This document shows positions 1 to 7,966 of a DNA stretch of 64,000 nucleotides, piece after piece. The first letter of the stretch is position 1. Every line of letters begins with the position of its first letter. Both the position numbers and the translations under genes were made by a program. The DNA lies in assembly GCA_963701995.1 (NCBI GenBank), contig OY969693.1:1488001-1552000 (forward strand), written 5' to 3'. The notes below the pieces were generated by a model. It was given only the letters and a program-made list of their open reading frames with translations. It was not told the origin of the DNA and did no database searches. This DNA is from Methanoflorens sp963701995 (GTDB lineage: Archaea; Halobacteriota; Bog-38; Methanoflorentales; Methanoflorentaceae).

Positions 1-303
1 CACGAACGCAGGTACTTCTATTGCACTCAACTGGGTGACTGCCTGTTGCTGATACTGTCCGGCGTATATGGGAAAAACGCCTGTCGGATCGGCCAGTCGA
101 GCGCGCCAGTAGTCTGAATCAACGCCAACATTTTCCTTTTCCGTAAGTGTACCGACGACAAACACACGATTACATTTGGCGCCCGTTGGGGTCAAAAGAT
201 ACTGTGGCGCGTAGGTATCTTCGTGTTCTTTGTAGACGAGCGTCGACTCGCTGAGCTCTTTCGCGTAGAGGCGTCGTGCTACTTCTCGTTGTCTCAATGA
301 CAT
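1..303 (-). CDS. RPA-associated protein (partial, N-terminal ~101 residues)
   Basis: Reverse translation from the ATG at 303-301 gives a protein beginning MSLRQREVARRLYAKELSES that stays open to the window edge, so the 3' part is cut off. It contains stretches such as LLTPTGAKCNRVFVVGTLTE and YWRARLADPTGVFPIYAGQY, typical of COG3390, the OB-fold RPA-associated proteins encoded just after archaeal RPA genes. Its start overlaps the rpa stop by one base (TGATG), which implies translational coupling. The family is thought to act with RPA on single-stranded DNA; that role is family knowledge. Confidence 0.85.
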   Translation of the reverse strand, partial: MSLRQREVARRLYAKELSESTLVYKEHEDTYAPQYLLTPTGAKCNRVFVVGTLTEKENVGVDSDYWRARLADPTGVFPIYAGQYQQQAVTQLSAIEVPAFV

Positions 304-1233
304 CAAAGATACCCCTGCGCCCTGTTGAGGACGGCATCAATGTCCTCCTCGTCCACCTTAAGGAGCTCCTCAAAATCTGTTATCAGCAGCCATCGCGGGG
401 TTTTGTTGCCGCGCACCCTATAGTAGCGTCCGATGATGACGGCCTTCATGGCGTCTGCCGCGACGTTTTGGTCGAGCGCTTCCATAGCCATTTCTTTGGC
501 TGCCTCCAGAGTGATTCCGGTCAATCTTTCCGTCATCTCTCGATTAAAGAGCACGTCTGACACGATCTCGCCGTTATCGAGCACACCTTTCACGCGCAAA
601 TCGTACACTCCAGTTACTTCGCCGTGCTCCGCGCAATGCCCTTTAACGACGACGCGACTGCACTCCGGACATCTTTTGACTAATCCCGAGCCGGACTGAA
701 CATCGATAATTGCACCAGAGATCTCGTCTTCCGCGCGACCGACTGCTACCTCTTCATCGAGTGGTGCAATTTCGGATGCTTTATTCAAGCTAACGCTGAA
801 ACGTCCCTGCCACGATTTTGTGACCACGTTGCGTATCGAGTAGCTTTGTCCGTCCCTGAGAATAGGCAAATTGGCGTTTGACCAGCTCGTAAACTTGATG
901 GTCCCCGTCTCGTCGCCGAGGAGGCCGACTTGTGCTATTGATGGCGAATTGGGCTCCCAAAGTTGTACGACCCGCACGCGGAGGTTAATCCATCTATCTT
1001 CCGAATTTATGTCTGTAATTTTTGCGTAGATTACCTCGGTTTCGGAAGCGACACCTTCTTTGGGATGGAGTTTGGCAAAATAAGAAACCACGCTCCTTCT
1101 TGCTTCTTCGATTGGCACTTTAAAATCGTAAACGAGGCTGTTCAGCCGCTGTTCAATGTCGCTGGTGGGAACTGTGACACCTTGTTCCAAAAAACGAGTA
1201 CCGAATGTCTTCTGCTAGCTCTCTCAAGTCCAT
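303..1233 (-). CDS. rpa: Replication protein A (single-stranded DNA-binding protein), apparent +1 frameshift near the start
   Basis: Archaeal RPA binds single-stranded DNA in replication and repair. The main frame (303-1190) has an N-terminal helical part, one OB fold (about residues 50-145, with GDETGTIKFTSW) and a C-terminal zinc finger (CPEC near residue 174, then C..H). That frame has only a TTG at 1190. Upstream, the ATG at 1233 reads MDLRELAEDIRYSF, the expected start of this family, in another frame. The frames meet in a run of six T (1189-1194 on the complementary strand); removing one T gives RYSFLEQGV and restores one protein of about 309 residues. The shift is either a homopolymer sequencing error or a real mutation. 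The gene is coupled to the RPA-associated gene downstream. Confidence 0.88.
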
Positions 1234-1292
1234 TTCTTCCCTCAAGCCTTTGGTTTTCTAGTTTGAAAGGCAGCAATATGTTGTGCGAGATT

Positions 1293-1301
1293 GATATAAA
1301 G
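1293..1301 (-). promoter_or_regulatory. TATA-like box for rpa
   Basis: The minus strand reads CTTTATATC about 60 bases upstream of the rpa ATG at 1233, followed by a purine-rich GAGGGA just before the start. This fits an archaeal TATA box and ribosome binding site. Seen in sequence only; BRE not assigned. Confidence 0.45.
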
Positions 1302-1338
1302 CTTTCTCGCGTGCCAAAAAGTGTTCAATAATAAGACT

Positions 1339-1630
1339 GGAGTGGGGGTTGTAAGCCTCCTTCTGTTTCAAGTGGCATTCATCTAAGCGCTTAACCTGGG
1401 TGTCGTCTGGACTGCTCATCCACCCTTTTTAGCTTGCACCTGTGAGGATTCGCCGTTCCATCGTAACTCCTGCTCTCGTCGGTTCTTCACCTCATACTCA
1501 TATTTGCAGGGACGTACCGTTTCTGTGCCAGAGCCATGACTCTCGCCATGCGAGTTTCCCCGCTCACACGTCCAGAGGGTGGGAGGACTTTCCTCAGCGT
1601 GTTCCACCGGCAGCCACTCATCCCCTCTCC
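1339..1630 (-). ncRNA. rnpB: RNase P RNA
   Basis: Reading the minus strand, the conserved 5' block GAGGAAAGTCC lies at 1595-1585 and the conserved 3' block ACAGAAGGAGGCTTAC at 1366-1351, the signatures of bacterial-like (type A) RNase P RNA. The ends can pair as P1: GGAG-A-GGGG at 1630-1622 with CCCC-A-CUCC ending at 1339. The length of about 292 nt fits an archaeal type A molecule. A TATA box lies about 26 bases upstream and a T run follows at 1320-1316. The RNA removes 5' leaders from tRNA precursors. No real protein gene lies in this interval. Confidence 0.93.
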
Positions 1631-1653
1631 TCTCTTTATCTTGAAGGCAAACG

Positions 1654-1661
1654 TAATATAA
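1654..1661. promoter_or_regulatory. Near-palindromic TATA box between rnpB and the AMMECR1 gene
   Basis: TAATATAA (minus strand TTATATTA) sits about 24-31 bases upstream of the proposed 5' end of RNase P RNA (1630) and about 22-29 bases upstream of the GTG of the divergent AMMECR1 gene (1683). The spacing suits both; for the rightward gene it would imply a leaderless transcript. Confidence 0.6.
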
Positions 1662-1682
1662 GTATTCACTAATATGTGAAGC

Positions 1683-2249
1683 GTGGATTTGAACGAAGCG
1701 CGTGTGGGTATGCATCTCGCACGTCAAGCCATCGAGATCGCGGTAAACTCCGGGGAACGGATAGAAGCACCGGAAGGCCTTCCCGCCATTTTTGAGGAAC
1801 TCGGCGGCGTTTTTGTAACCCTACATTCAGGCGGCCTGAGGGGCTGTGTTGGGTACCCCTATCCAAACATGACAATAAAGGAAGCCCTGATCGACTCAGC
1901 AATCAGCGCGGCCTTACACGATTATCGATTTCCTCCCGTGCGAGCAGACGAGGTGGCACAGATCACAATCGAGATTACGCTCCTGTCGAAACCGGTAAGG
2001 ATTTTCGCCCCCTCTAACATAGTGATCGGTAAGCACGGTCTCATTGTGAAGAAAGGGTTGCAGCAAGGATTGCTTTTGCCTCAAGTTGCGACAGATTACG
2101 GCTGGACGCCCCAGGAGTTTTTGGATCAAACATACTTCAAAGCAGGCCTGACCCCTCGAGACGACAACGCAGAAATATTTGTGTTTGAAGGCCAGGTCTT
2201 TTCCGAGCTTCGTTCTGGTGGCGACGTGGTTGAGCGCTGTCTTGAGTGA
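1683..2249 (+). CDS. AMMECR1 domain protein
   Basis: This 188-residue protein matches the AMMECR1 family in length and motifs, including LHSGGLRGCVGYPYPNMT near residues 47-64 and YGWTPQEFLDQTYFKAGL near the C-terminus. The conserved RGCVG core is intact. The biochemical function of archaeal members is unknown. The GTG at 1683 is preferred because it gives the full domain and lies at leaderless distance from a TATA box; an ATG at 1710 would trim nine residues. It is followed closely by dihydroorotase. Confidence 0.85.
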   Translation: MDLNEARVGMHLARQAIEIAVNSGERIEAPEGLPAIFEELGGVFVTLHSGGLRGCVGYPYPNMTIKEALIDSAISAALHDYRFPPVRADEVAQITIEITLLSKPVRIFAPSNIVIGKHGLIVKKGLQQGLLLPQVATDYGWTPQEFLDQTYFKAGLTPRDDNAEIFVFEGQVFSELRSGGDVVERCLE

Positions 2250-2255
2250 CGCACG

Positions 2256-3476
2256 ATGAGCACCACGATCATCCGAAATGCGAAAGTCTTTCACAAGAGT
2301 CGCATCGTTGCCCGTGACGTACTCATCGAAAGCGGCACTATTACAAAGATCGGACGCGTCCGCGCCGGAGAGCAAGCGATAGATGCACGCGGCCGATTGC
2401 TTCTGCCAGGTGCAATCGATGCGCACGTTCATTTTCGCGATTTGGGCGAGGTCTACAAAGAGGATTGGTACTCCGGTTCGTGCGCGGCCGCTGCAGGGGG
2501 CGTTACCACCGTTATGGACCAACCAAACACGAAACCGGCGATATGTGATGAAAGCTCCTATTTCGCGAAGCAGCGCGCGGCACGAAAATCCGTTGTTGAT
2601 TATGGCATCAACGCGGCTATCGACAGGCTCGACCAGCTCGAAGACGTTTGGCGACTCGGGGCCACGGCTTTTGGAGAGGCATTCGTTCAACTTAAGTCGC
2701 GCGAGGACTTACTTTGCGCGCTGCAAACTATCAAGCGCCTTGATGCCGTCTTGTGCGTCCACGCGGAAACACGCGCTGATGAAATCTCAGGTGAGGCGGC
2801 GGGGATTAGAACAGTTTTCGAATCCAATAATGGTATAGGAGCCAAGATACACGTCAGCCATCTAAGCACATCGGCAGGGCTGGATTTAGTGAGGGCTTCT
2901 GATCAGGACGTCACCTGCGAAGTCACTCCGCATCACCTTTTTCTGTCTGAGCTCGATGAGGGAAGACTTGGCCCGTTTGGGGCAATGAACCCACCCCTTA
3001 GAAGCCTGCACGACGTCGATCGGCTGTGGTCGCACCTCGACCATATTGATATGGTCGCAAGCGACCATGCACCCCATTCAATCGCCGACAAAAAAATGCC
3101 AAACGCTCCTCCGGGGGTTCCAGGAGTCCAAACTCTGCTTCCGTTGCTACTTTCGAAGCTGGATCAGATTGGTCTCGGACGTCTTGTCGACTTGGTGTGC
3201 ACGGCTCCGGCAGATAGATTCAATTTTAAGAGCAAGGGAAGAATAGCTGAAGGGTTTGACGCAGATCTTATACTCGTTGATCTCAAGGATAAGAAACCGA
3301 TAACGCCGAGCTTGATGTTAAGCAAGTGCGGTTGGACCCCTTTTGAAGGCTTCGAAGGCGTCTTCCCATCGCTCACGATGGTGCGCGGCGAAGTTGTTTT
3401 CAACGAGGGGTCTATTACAGCGAAGAAGGGGTGGGGCAGACAAGTTTGTGGAGCTGGTTGCAGCGAACCCGACTAG
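2256..3476 (+). CDS. pyrC: Dihydroorotase
   Basis: Amidohydrolase of 406 residues catalysing reversible cyclisation of carbamoyl-aspartate to dihydroorotate in pyrimidine synthesis. Visible motifs are the metal-binding DAHVHFRD (residues 55-62), GGVTTVMDQPNT, VTPHHLFL, and ASDHAPH with the catalytic aspartate, then PGVPGVQT. Length and order match archaeal dihydroorotases. It starts six bases after the AMMECR1 stop, so the two are probably cotranscribed. Allantoinase is the nearest alternative, but the context favours dihydroorotase. Confidence 0.92.
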   Translation: MSTTIIRNAKVFHKSRIVARDVLIESGTITKIGRVRAGEQAIDARGRLLLPGAIDAHVHFRDLGEVYKEDWYSGSCAAAAGGVTTVMDQPNTKPAICDESSYFAKQRAARKSVVDYGINAAIDRLDQLEDVWRLGATAFGEAFVQLKSREDLLCALQTIKRLDAVLCVHAETRADEISGEAAGIRTVFESNNGIGAKIHVSHLSTSAGLDLVRASDQDVTCEVTPHHLFLSELDEGRLGPFGAMNPPLRSLHDVDRLWSHLDHIDMVASDHAPHSIADKKMPNAPPGVPGVQTLLPLLLSKLDQIGLGRLVDLVCTAPADRFNFKSKGRIAEGFDADLILVDLKDKKPITPSLMLSKCGWTPFEGFEGVFPSLTMVRGEVVFNEGSITAKKGWGRQVCGAGCSEPD

Positions 3477-3575
3477 TCTTCTCCGTGGCGATAGACAGAC
3501 GCTTCCGAGGCATGCTTTCCAATAGTCACCTACACTTGCATATTAACAGCTCTTGCGCAACTAGTCATCGGGCAA

Positions 3576-4712
3576 TCAGATGATCCCGAGACTGGTAAGT
3601 CTTTCTGGAAGGTATACGTCGGTAACGTAGTCTAGACCTCTACTTGCAAACGCCTGTTGTTCGGACTTCTTCTTCAGTTCAAGCTGAAGGTTGATCTCGT
3701 CCTTCCAGAAATCAGTGCAAAAACGTGGATCGGTGAGCTCTGATTGGAGTGCTCGCACGTCCTGATCAGACAGCTTATCGGTCGGCAAGTCGTAGTTGAC
3801 GATGTCGCTCGGGCGCACGCCGATGAATTGTGCTGCCGGGGTTGCCATGTATTCCGACATGTGGGCACTCTTTATCGACCCATACGCGACGGAGGCGAAT
3901 ATTCGGTAGGACCACGGATCCCCGTCTGTAAAAACGACGACTGGCAGCTTTAGCCGCTCGTTCATCCTTTTTAAAAGCCGCCGTGTGCTTCGCGCTGGCT
4001 GGCCTTTAAGGTGCACGATAATTGCATCGTAATCTGTATCGAATCCGTTTTCAATAAGTCTGTCGCGCATACCGCCGGTTTCGATAGCGATGATAAACTT
4101 CGCGTCGTGCTCGACGAAATCTAGGTTGTCGACGTTGTAAGGGATCTGATATCCCCCCTCCCCAACGTCATCAATGCAATGGATGACTCGTTCCGATACT
4201 TGCCCGCGCCTTTCAACGTTTTCTTTGATTCGAATGGGACCGAAAATCGTAGCGCCATTCTCTTCAGGCCGAACGTGAAAGTTCTCGCGTTGGAGTTCGG
4301 TTATGATTTCAAGATCCTCGATCATTCTGTCTGACTCGGGCTGCTCTCTGAACTTTGCTAGTTTCCAGCCTTCGGAAATATAGTAAAGCTCTCTGAGTGT
4401 TGATGAACGGTTCTCCTCGAGCTGTTTATTGAGGAATTCAATCGTATAACTCGACTTGAGGAGGCTATAGGCGCCTCTCACAGTCTTGCAGCTCCTAGCG
4501 CTCTCCCGCTCACCATAAACCCAGACCTCTGATTCTTCATTGAACGCGATATTCGATTTCGTTCTTGTTGGAATCAGAAGCTGCGGAATTTGTTCGTTGG
4601 CAAACTGATCGTAGATGGTTTTAATGATTTGCAGGAGCCTTTGCTTGGTTAAACTATCCTTCTCTTTTTTTGCTTTCAGTAGCTCTTCTTCAATGCTCAT
4701 GCTTTGCCTCAC
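3576..4712 (-). CDS. top6A: DNA topoisomerase VI subunit A
   Basis: Spo11-like cleavage subunit, 378 residues. The catalytic tyrosine lies in TLRELYYISEGW (about residue 110). The Toprim domain follows, with the acidic IAIETGG and FTDGDPWSY metal-binding motifs. With subunit B it makes ATP-dependent double-strand passages to relax supercoils and decatenate DNA. The start overlaps the end of top6B by four bases, the usual archaeal B-A operon order. An internal ATG (MSIEEEL) four codons on is an alternative start. Confidence 0.95.
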   Translation of the reverse strand: MRQSMSIEEELLKAKKEKDSLTKQRLLQIIKTIYDQFANEQIPQLLIPTRTKSNIAFNEESEVWVYGERESARSCKTVRGAYSLLKSSYTIEFLNKQLEENRSSTLRELYYISEGWKLAKFREQPESDRMIEDLEIITELQRENFHVRPEENGATIFGPIRIKENVERRGQVSERVIHCIDDVGEGGYQIPYNVDNLDFVEHDAKFIIAIETGGMRDRLIENGFDTDYDAIIVHLKGQPARSTRRLLKRMNERLKLPVVVFTDGDPWSYRIFASVAYGSIKSAHMSEYMATPAAQFIGVRPSDIVNYDLPTDKLSDQDVRALQSELTDPRFCTDFWKDEINLQLELKKKSEQQAFASRGLDYVTDVYLPERLTSLGII

Positions 4713-6574
4713 TCACTAGCTCGCTTCTTAGGTAGCGCGTCGGCTCCTGTAACCATCTCTGCAAGTATCCCCTCAACGAGGGGATTGGCGCCTGGGGACT
4801 GCTCTGACTTAACGGTGTATCTGACTTTTTTTTCTGCATTAGGCTTGATTGATACTTTCCAAATGTTGTCGAACTGGCCGTCAAAACTTGACACCCTTGG
4901 CTTAGGAGATGGATCTTCGATCTCTGCGGCAGAGACCTGGTGCAGCTTAAACTCTTTTTGGCTCTCAGAAAAGTTCTTGATGCGGATCGTCACGATCGAC
5001 GTGTTGTCGCTCTGTTCGGTCGTCTTTTGCACGAGGACATTCCCCATAATCTTGGCAACGATGGGTTGAATATCCGGTTGCGGCCCGCCCGTTACCTGGG
5101 ATACCTTCTCAGCAAGCTTGGGAAGAACCCTCTCTATTATCTCTTCTTTCTCTTTTCTCTTCGCCAGGACTTTTTGCTTCGCCAAGTAGTTCTTGAGCCC
5201 GCGCGCTACGTCTCGGACCGCAAGTTCTATCTCGTCCACTATCTCGGGGATATCCGCGATCGCTTCTTTTGACTCTGAAGTGAAAGGAACATTCGTTGAC
5301 GCGACGTGTGTGAGAATGACGACTGGGCCTTGGGGAATGCCGCTCCCCCCCGGTTGCAGCAGTTCATAGTTCCTCCAGTTGATCTTCTCTACGGCGTGAG
5401 TACTCGCGCACCCACCTTGTTGATATAGCAAAGGAACCCGGTTCGCGAATCGCAGGAGGTCCGTTTTTTCTTCCTTTGGTAAATTCCCTCCGTAGGCAAT
5501 GCCCGCTTCGACGATGAATGGGTTGCCTGTGTGCACAGAGGCGTCCCGCGTAGTCGTAGCGATAAAATCAACGTCGTATTCTTTTTCCAGCCCCTTTCTG
5601 ATCAGCTCTTCCGTTATGGGGGAAAGGCACTCCGTCGAAGGCGCGATGATTTTGACAGTCTTGAAAGCTTCGAGCAGGCGCTTTGCCTGATCGCGTGAGA
5701 GGTCACTGGGATTTACGTCGGGATCGACTCCAGCTTTTGCGCATATCTCTTTCGCAGTTTTGTGTCCGATGCGGGCAAACTCGTTTGTCAGGAATGAGGT
5801 TAGTCGCCTTCTCTCCGTGTACCGCAGCATCTTGATTAGCGTGCCGAGTTCAATGCCTTCAGGGTGTGGCAGTATTTCACAGGGTTCGACCGGCAAGACT
5901 TCTGTCACACGCTCAAACACTTGCGTGTCTCCTGTCGGTTCAATCAACGTCAGTCTGGCATGCGGATTGACTATTGCAGTCGATTTTGCATACCCATATA
6001 TCGATTGTTTGCGAGCGCGGACGTATGTACCTTCCATCTCGACTTCAATTCTGGTTCCGTGAGGCCTGTCCCACGGCACAATTTTCTCCATTAATATCTC
6101 TGGTTCGTTCGTTTTCGTGTTGATAACAAGCTCGTAGTAATGGGCTTCCTTGTTTTTTCCCGTTTTGGAGTATACCGCCGTAGGCCGTCCAGATGTCAGT
6201 TGTGCATACAAGACGACCGCCGAGATTCCTATGCCTTGCTGCCCTCTGCTCTGTTTCAGGGCGTGAAATCGAGAGCCGTAAAGGAGCTTTCCGAAAACTC
6301 GTGGTATCTGCTCTTTCACGATGCCAGGGCCGTTATCTTCTACTACAACGCGATAGTTGTCTTTGTCCACCTTGTGAATCTCAATAAGAATATCAGGAAG
6401 TACGCCGCTCTCTTCGCAGGCATCGAGTGCGTTATCGACCGCTTCCTTGACACTTGTTATGAGGCTTCGCGTCGATGAGTCGAAACCGAGGATATGACGG
6501 TTTTTCTCAAAGAATTCGGCTATGCTAATCTCGCGTTGTTTCTGGGCAAGCTTCTCGGCAATGTTTTCAGCCAT
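4709..6574 (-). CDS. top6B: DNA topoisomerase VI subunit B
   Basis: GHKL-type ATPase subunit. The Bergerat fold is clear: EAVDNALDACEE (N box), VEDNGPGIV (G1) and RGQQGIGISA (G2), followed by the H2TH and transducer regions. The open frame extends to a TTG at 6589, but the ATG at 6574 (MAENIAEKLAQ) is the better start because GGGAG lies about eight bases upstream and homologues begin there, giving about 621 residues. It follows an Lrp-type ligand-binding gene at operon spacing and overlaps top6A. Confidence 0.95.
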   Translation of the reverse strand: MAENIAEKLAQKQREISIAEFFEKNRHILGFDSSTRSLITSVKEAVDNALDACEESGVLPDILIEIHKVDKDNYRVVVEDNGPGIVKEQIPRVFGKLLYGSRFHALKQSRGQQGIGISAVVLYAQLTSGRPTAVYSKTGKNKEAHYYELVINTKTNEPEILMEKIVPWDRPHGTRIEVEMEGTYVRARKQSIYGYAKSTAIVNPHARLTLIEPTGDTQVFERVTEVLPVEPCEILPHPEGIELGTLIKMLRYTERRRLTSFLTNEFARIGHKTAKEICAKAGVDPDVNPSDLSRDQAKRLLEAFKTVKIIAPSTECLSPITEELIRKGLEKEYDVDFIATTTRDASVHTGNPFIVEAGIAYGGNLPKEEKTDLLRFANRVPLLYQQGGCASTHAVEKINWRNYELLQPGGSGIPQGPVVILTHVASTNVPFTSESKEAIADIPEIVDEIELAVRDVARGLKNYLAKQKVLAKRKEKEEIIERVLPKLAEKVSQVTGGPQPDIQPIVAKIMGNVLVQKTTEQSDNTSIVTIRIKNFSESQKEFKLHQVSAAEIEDPSPKPRVSSFDGQFDNIWKVSIKPNAEKKVRYTVKSEQSPGANPLVEGILAEMVTGADALPKKRASE

Positions 6575-6589
6575 CTGGTGTTCTCCCAA

Positions 6590-6820
6590 TCACAGTTCAG
6601 CGCCAACGATCGTGTGAGTTGTAGTGACTCCTTTGATATCTCGTATGTTATCAACCGAATTATTCAATGCTGTCAGTCCTTCGACTTCGATGATGACTAC
6701 AAAGTCATATTCTCCAAAAACATGATATACTTCTCGTATACCACCTAACTCCAAAAGCGTTCGGTAAACATATCGTTCTTCACCCGGAACGACGTTGACC
6801 ATTGTAACTCCGACAACCAC
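6590..6820 (-). CDS. Stand-alone Lrp/AsnC effector-binding (RAM) domain protein
   Basis: Small protein of about 76 residues made of a single ferredoxin-like RAM domain: TMVNVVPGEERYVY, GIREVYHVFGEYDFVVIIEV and a C-terminal TTTHTIVGAEL. It lacks the DNA-binding helix-turn-helix of full Lrp regulators. Such proteins usually bind amino acids or modulate full-length Lrp proteins, but the ligand is unknown. The GTG at 6820 (MVVGVTMVNVV) is chosen because AGGTGA lies five bases before it; a GTG at 6829 is also possible. It is immediately upstream of top6B. Confidence 0.85.
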   Translation of the reverse strand: MVVGVTMVNVVPGEERYVYRTLLELGGIREVYHVFGEYDFVVIIEVEGLTALNNSVDNIRDIKGVTTTHTIVGAEL

Positions 6821-7117
6821 GATAATCACCTACTCTATAAAAGCGAAAAGCGTATTTAGAAATTGCGATAGCTATTGCAAGTTTCTCGACAAAGCGCCTG
6901 CTCGAATCTCAGTAGGTTACTGCTCAGTCGCTGCCTCTTGGAGTTAATTTTAGTGCATCGCAGTCTTTCAGTTGTCTCCTCCGGTCCGTGAACTAAGTTG
7001 CATGACGTTGTTCGACACAAAGGATACTGTATTGAGGTCCAATCCTTCGCAGAGAAAACAAGCTCCCACGCAGAAATTAGTTAAATAGAAATACGTCAAA
7101 ACTATAATAAAAAAGAA
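6821..7117. other. Intergenic region between the Lrp-type gene and tRNA-Leu
   Basis: About 297 bases without a convincing reading frame. It holds the leftward promoter region of the Lrp-type gene (A/T-rich CTAAATACG about 40 bases upstream) and the rightward tRNA promoter. No recognisable RNA was found. Confidence 0.5.
7081..7089 (+). promoter_or_regulatory. TATA-like box for tRNA-Leu
   Basis: TTAAATAGA ends about 29 bases before the first base of the mature tRNA. A second A/T-rich stretch (TATAATAA) lies nearer, at 7103-7110. Either could serve if the transcript has a short leader. Confidence 0.4.
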
Positions 7118-7200
7118 GCGGAGGTAGCCAAGTGGTCAACGGCGGTGGGCTCAAGATCCACTCTCAAAGGAGTTCGCGGGTTCGAATCCCTCCCTCCGCA
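7118..7200 (+). tRNA. tRNA-Leu (anticodon CAA)
   Basis: The acceptor strands GCGGAGG and CCTCCGC pair fully, with discriminator A at 7200. The D stem is GCC/GGC. The anticodon stem GTGGG/TCCAC encloses loop CTCAAGA, giving anticodon CAA. A long class II variable arm (TCTCAAAGGAG) identifies leucine. The T arm GCGGG-TTCGAAT-CCCTC has one C-T mismatch at its second pair. The 3' CCA is not encoded. No intron is seen. Confidence 0.93.
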
Positions 7201-7206
7201 TCGTGA

Positions 7207-7512
7207 ATCATCCTCATTCTTTTTGCGAGTTTAGTCTGCCGCACGTCTAGTGACGTTATTCGGTCTAAGGCACTGCTTGTTCTTGGAGAAAGGTGTGGGC
7301 ACGGAAGTGCTACGGGCTTCGCGGGGTACATCTATAATAGTGGGAAGGTCAATTACACTTGTGCCAATGATGTACATCGACTTCCGAGCGTCAAAGACGC
7401 AATGATGATCCCTATGAGTTCTGAGGCACTAGATGAACTGGCTGACCCGCCGAAAAACGGCTTTTTTGTACTTTGTGGTTTGACGAGGAGAAAAACATCC
7501 ACTGAGTGTTAG
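7207..7512 (+). pseudogene. Protein-like open frame without a start codon (possible 5'-truncated gene)
   Basis: Directly behind tRNA-Leu, one frame stays open for 101 sense codons between TGA (7204) and TAG (7510). It reads like real protein, for example ALLVLGERCGHGSATGFAGY and PMSSEALDELADPPKNGFFV. It has no ATG, GTG or TTG before the ATG pair at 7402-7407, which would leave only about 36 residues. I do not recognise the family. It may be a 5'-truncated remnant or a gene with a non-canonical start; chance openness is possible. Confidence 0.4.
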
Positions 7513-7519
7513 TGATTGT

Positions 7520-7966
7520 GTGTCACTCATGAAAAAGAAAATCCTAGGCATAGCTCGTGACGCATTGAAGTTTGTCCTTGAAGTGAGCGCGTCCTCGCAC
7601 CCAAAAGAATTCGCTGGGATGTTATACGAGACGGACGGGATTATCACAGACGTAGACGTTCCTATTACCCAGTCTTCAAACGTAAGCGCTGTCATGAATC
7701 TGTTTATGCTACCTGTCAACACACACATTGTCGGATCAGTGCACAGCCACCCGTCAGGAGCGCTCCAGCCCTCGGATGCAGATATTCGCCTGTTTATGCA
7801 AAGCGGTGACTACCATGTTATTGTCGGCTACCCTTATGATATTACGAGTTGGTCTTGCTACGATAGAATCGGCGACAGGAGGGAACTTGACGTGCTAGAC
7901 GTTGAAATTGAGGAGAGCGCCGTGTATAGAGATATACAGGAAACCTTCGGTGGCGAAAATGACTAG
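7520..7966 (+). CDS. JAB/JAMM (MPN+) domain metalloprotease
   Basis: A 148-residue single-domain protein with a complete JAMM zinc motif: HSHPSGALQPSDAD near residues 75-88 (HxH, seven residues, SxxD) and an upstream glutamate in HPKEFAGML. Related archaeal enzymes remove SAMP ubiquitin-like modifiers, so an isopeptidase role is plausible but not shown. The GTG at 7520 and the ATG at 7529 are both possible starts. Its last codons overlap the FAD synthase start by eight bases (ATGACTAG), indicating coupled translation. Confidence 0.85.
   Translation: MSLMKKKILGIARDALKFVLEVSASSHPKEFAGMLYETDGIITDVDVPITQSSNVSAVMNLFMLPVNTHIVGSVHSHPSGALQPSDADIRLFMQSGDYHVIVGYPYDITSWSCYDRIGDRRELDVLDVEIEESAVYRDIQETFGGEND

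Noticed and set aside
1416..1902. Overlapping open frames on both strands, including a 103-codon minus-strand frame
   Set aside because: They lie over RNase P RNA and the divergent AMMECR1 start; the conserved RNA motifs explain the sequence.
1914..2690. 258-codon minus-strand frame opposite AMMECR1 and pyrC
   Set aside because: Composition has no known family and it is fully covered by two well-supported plus-strand genes.
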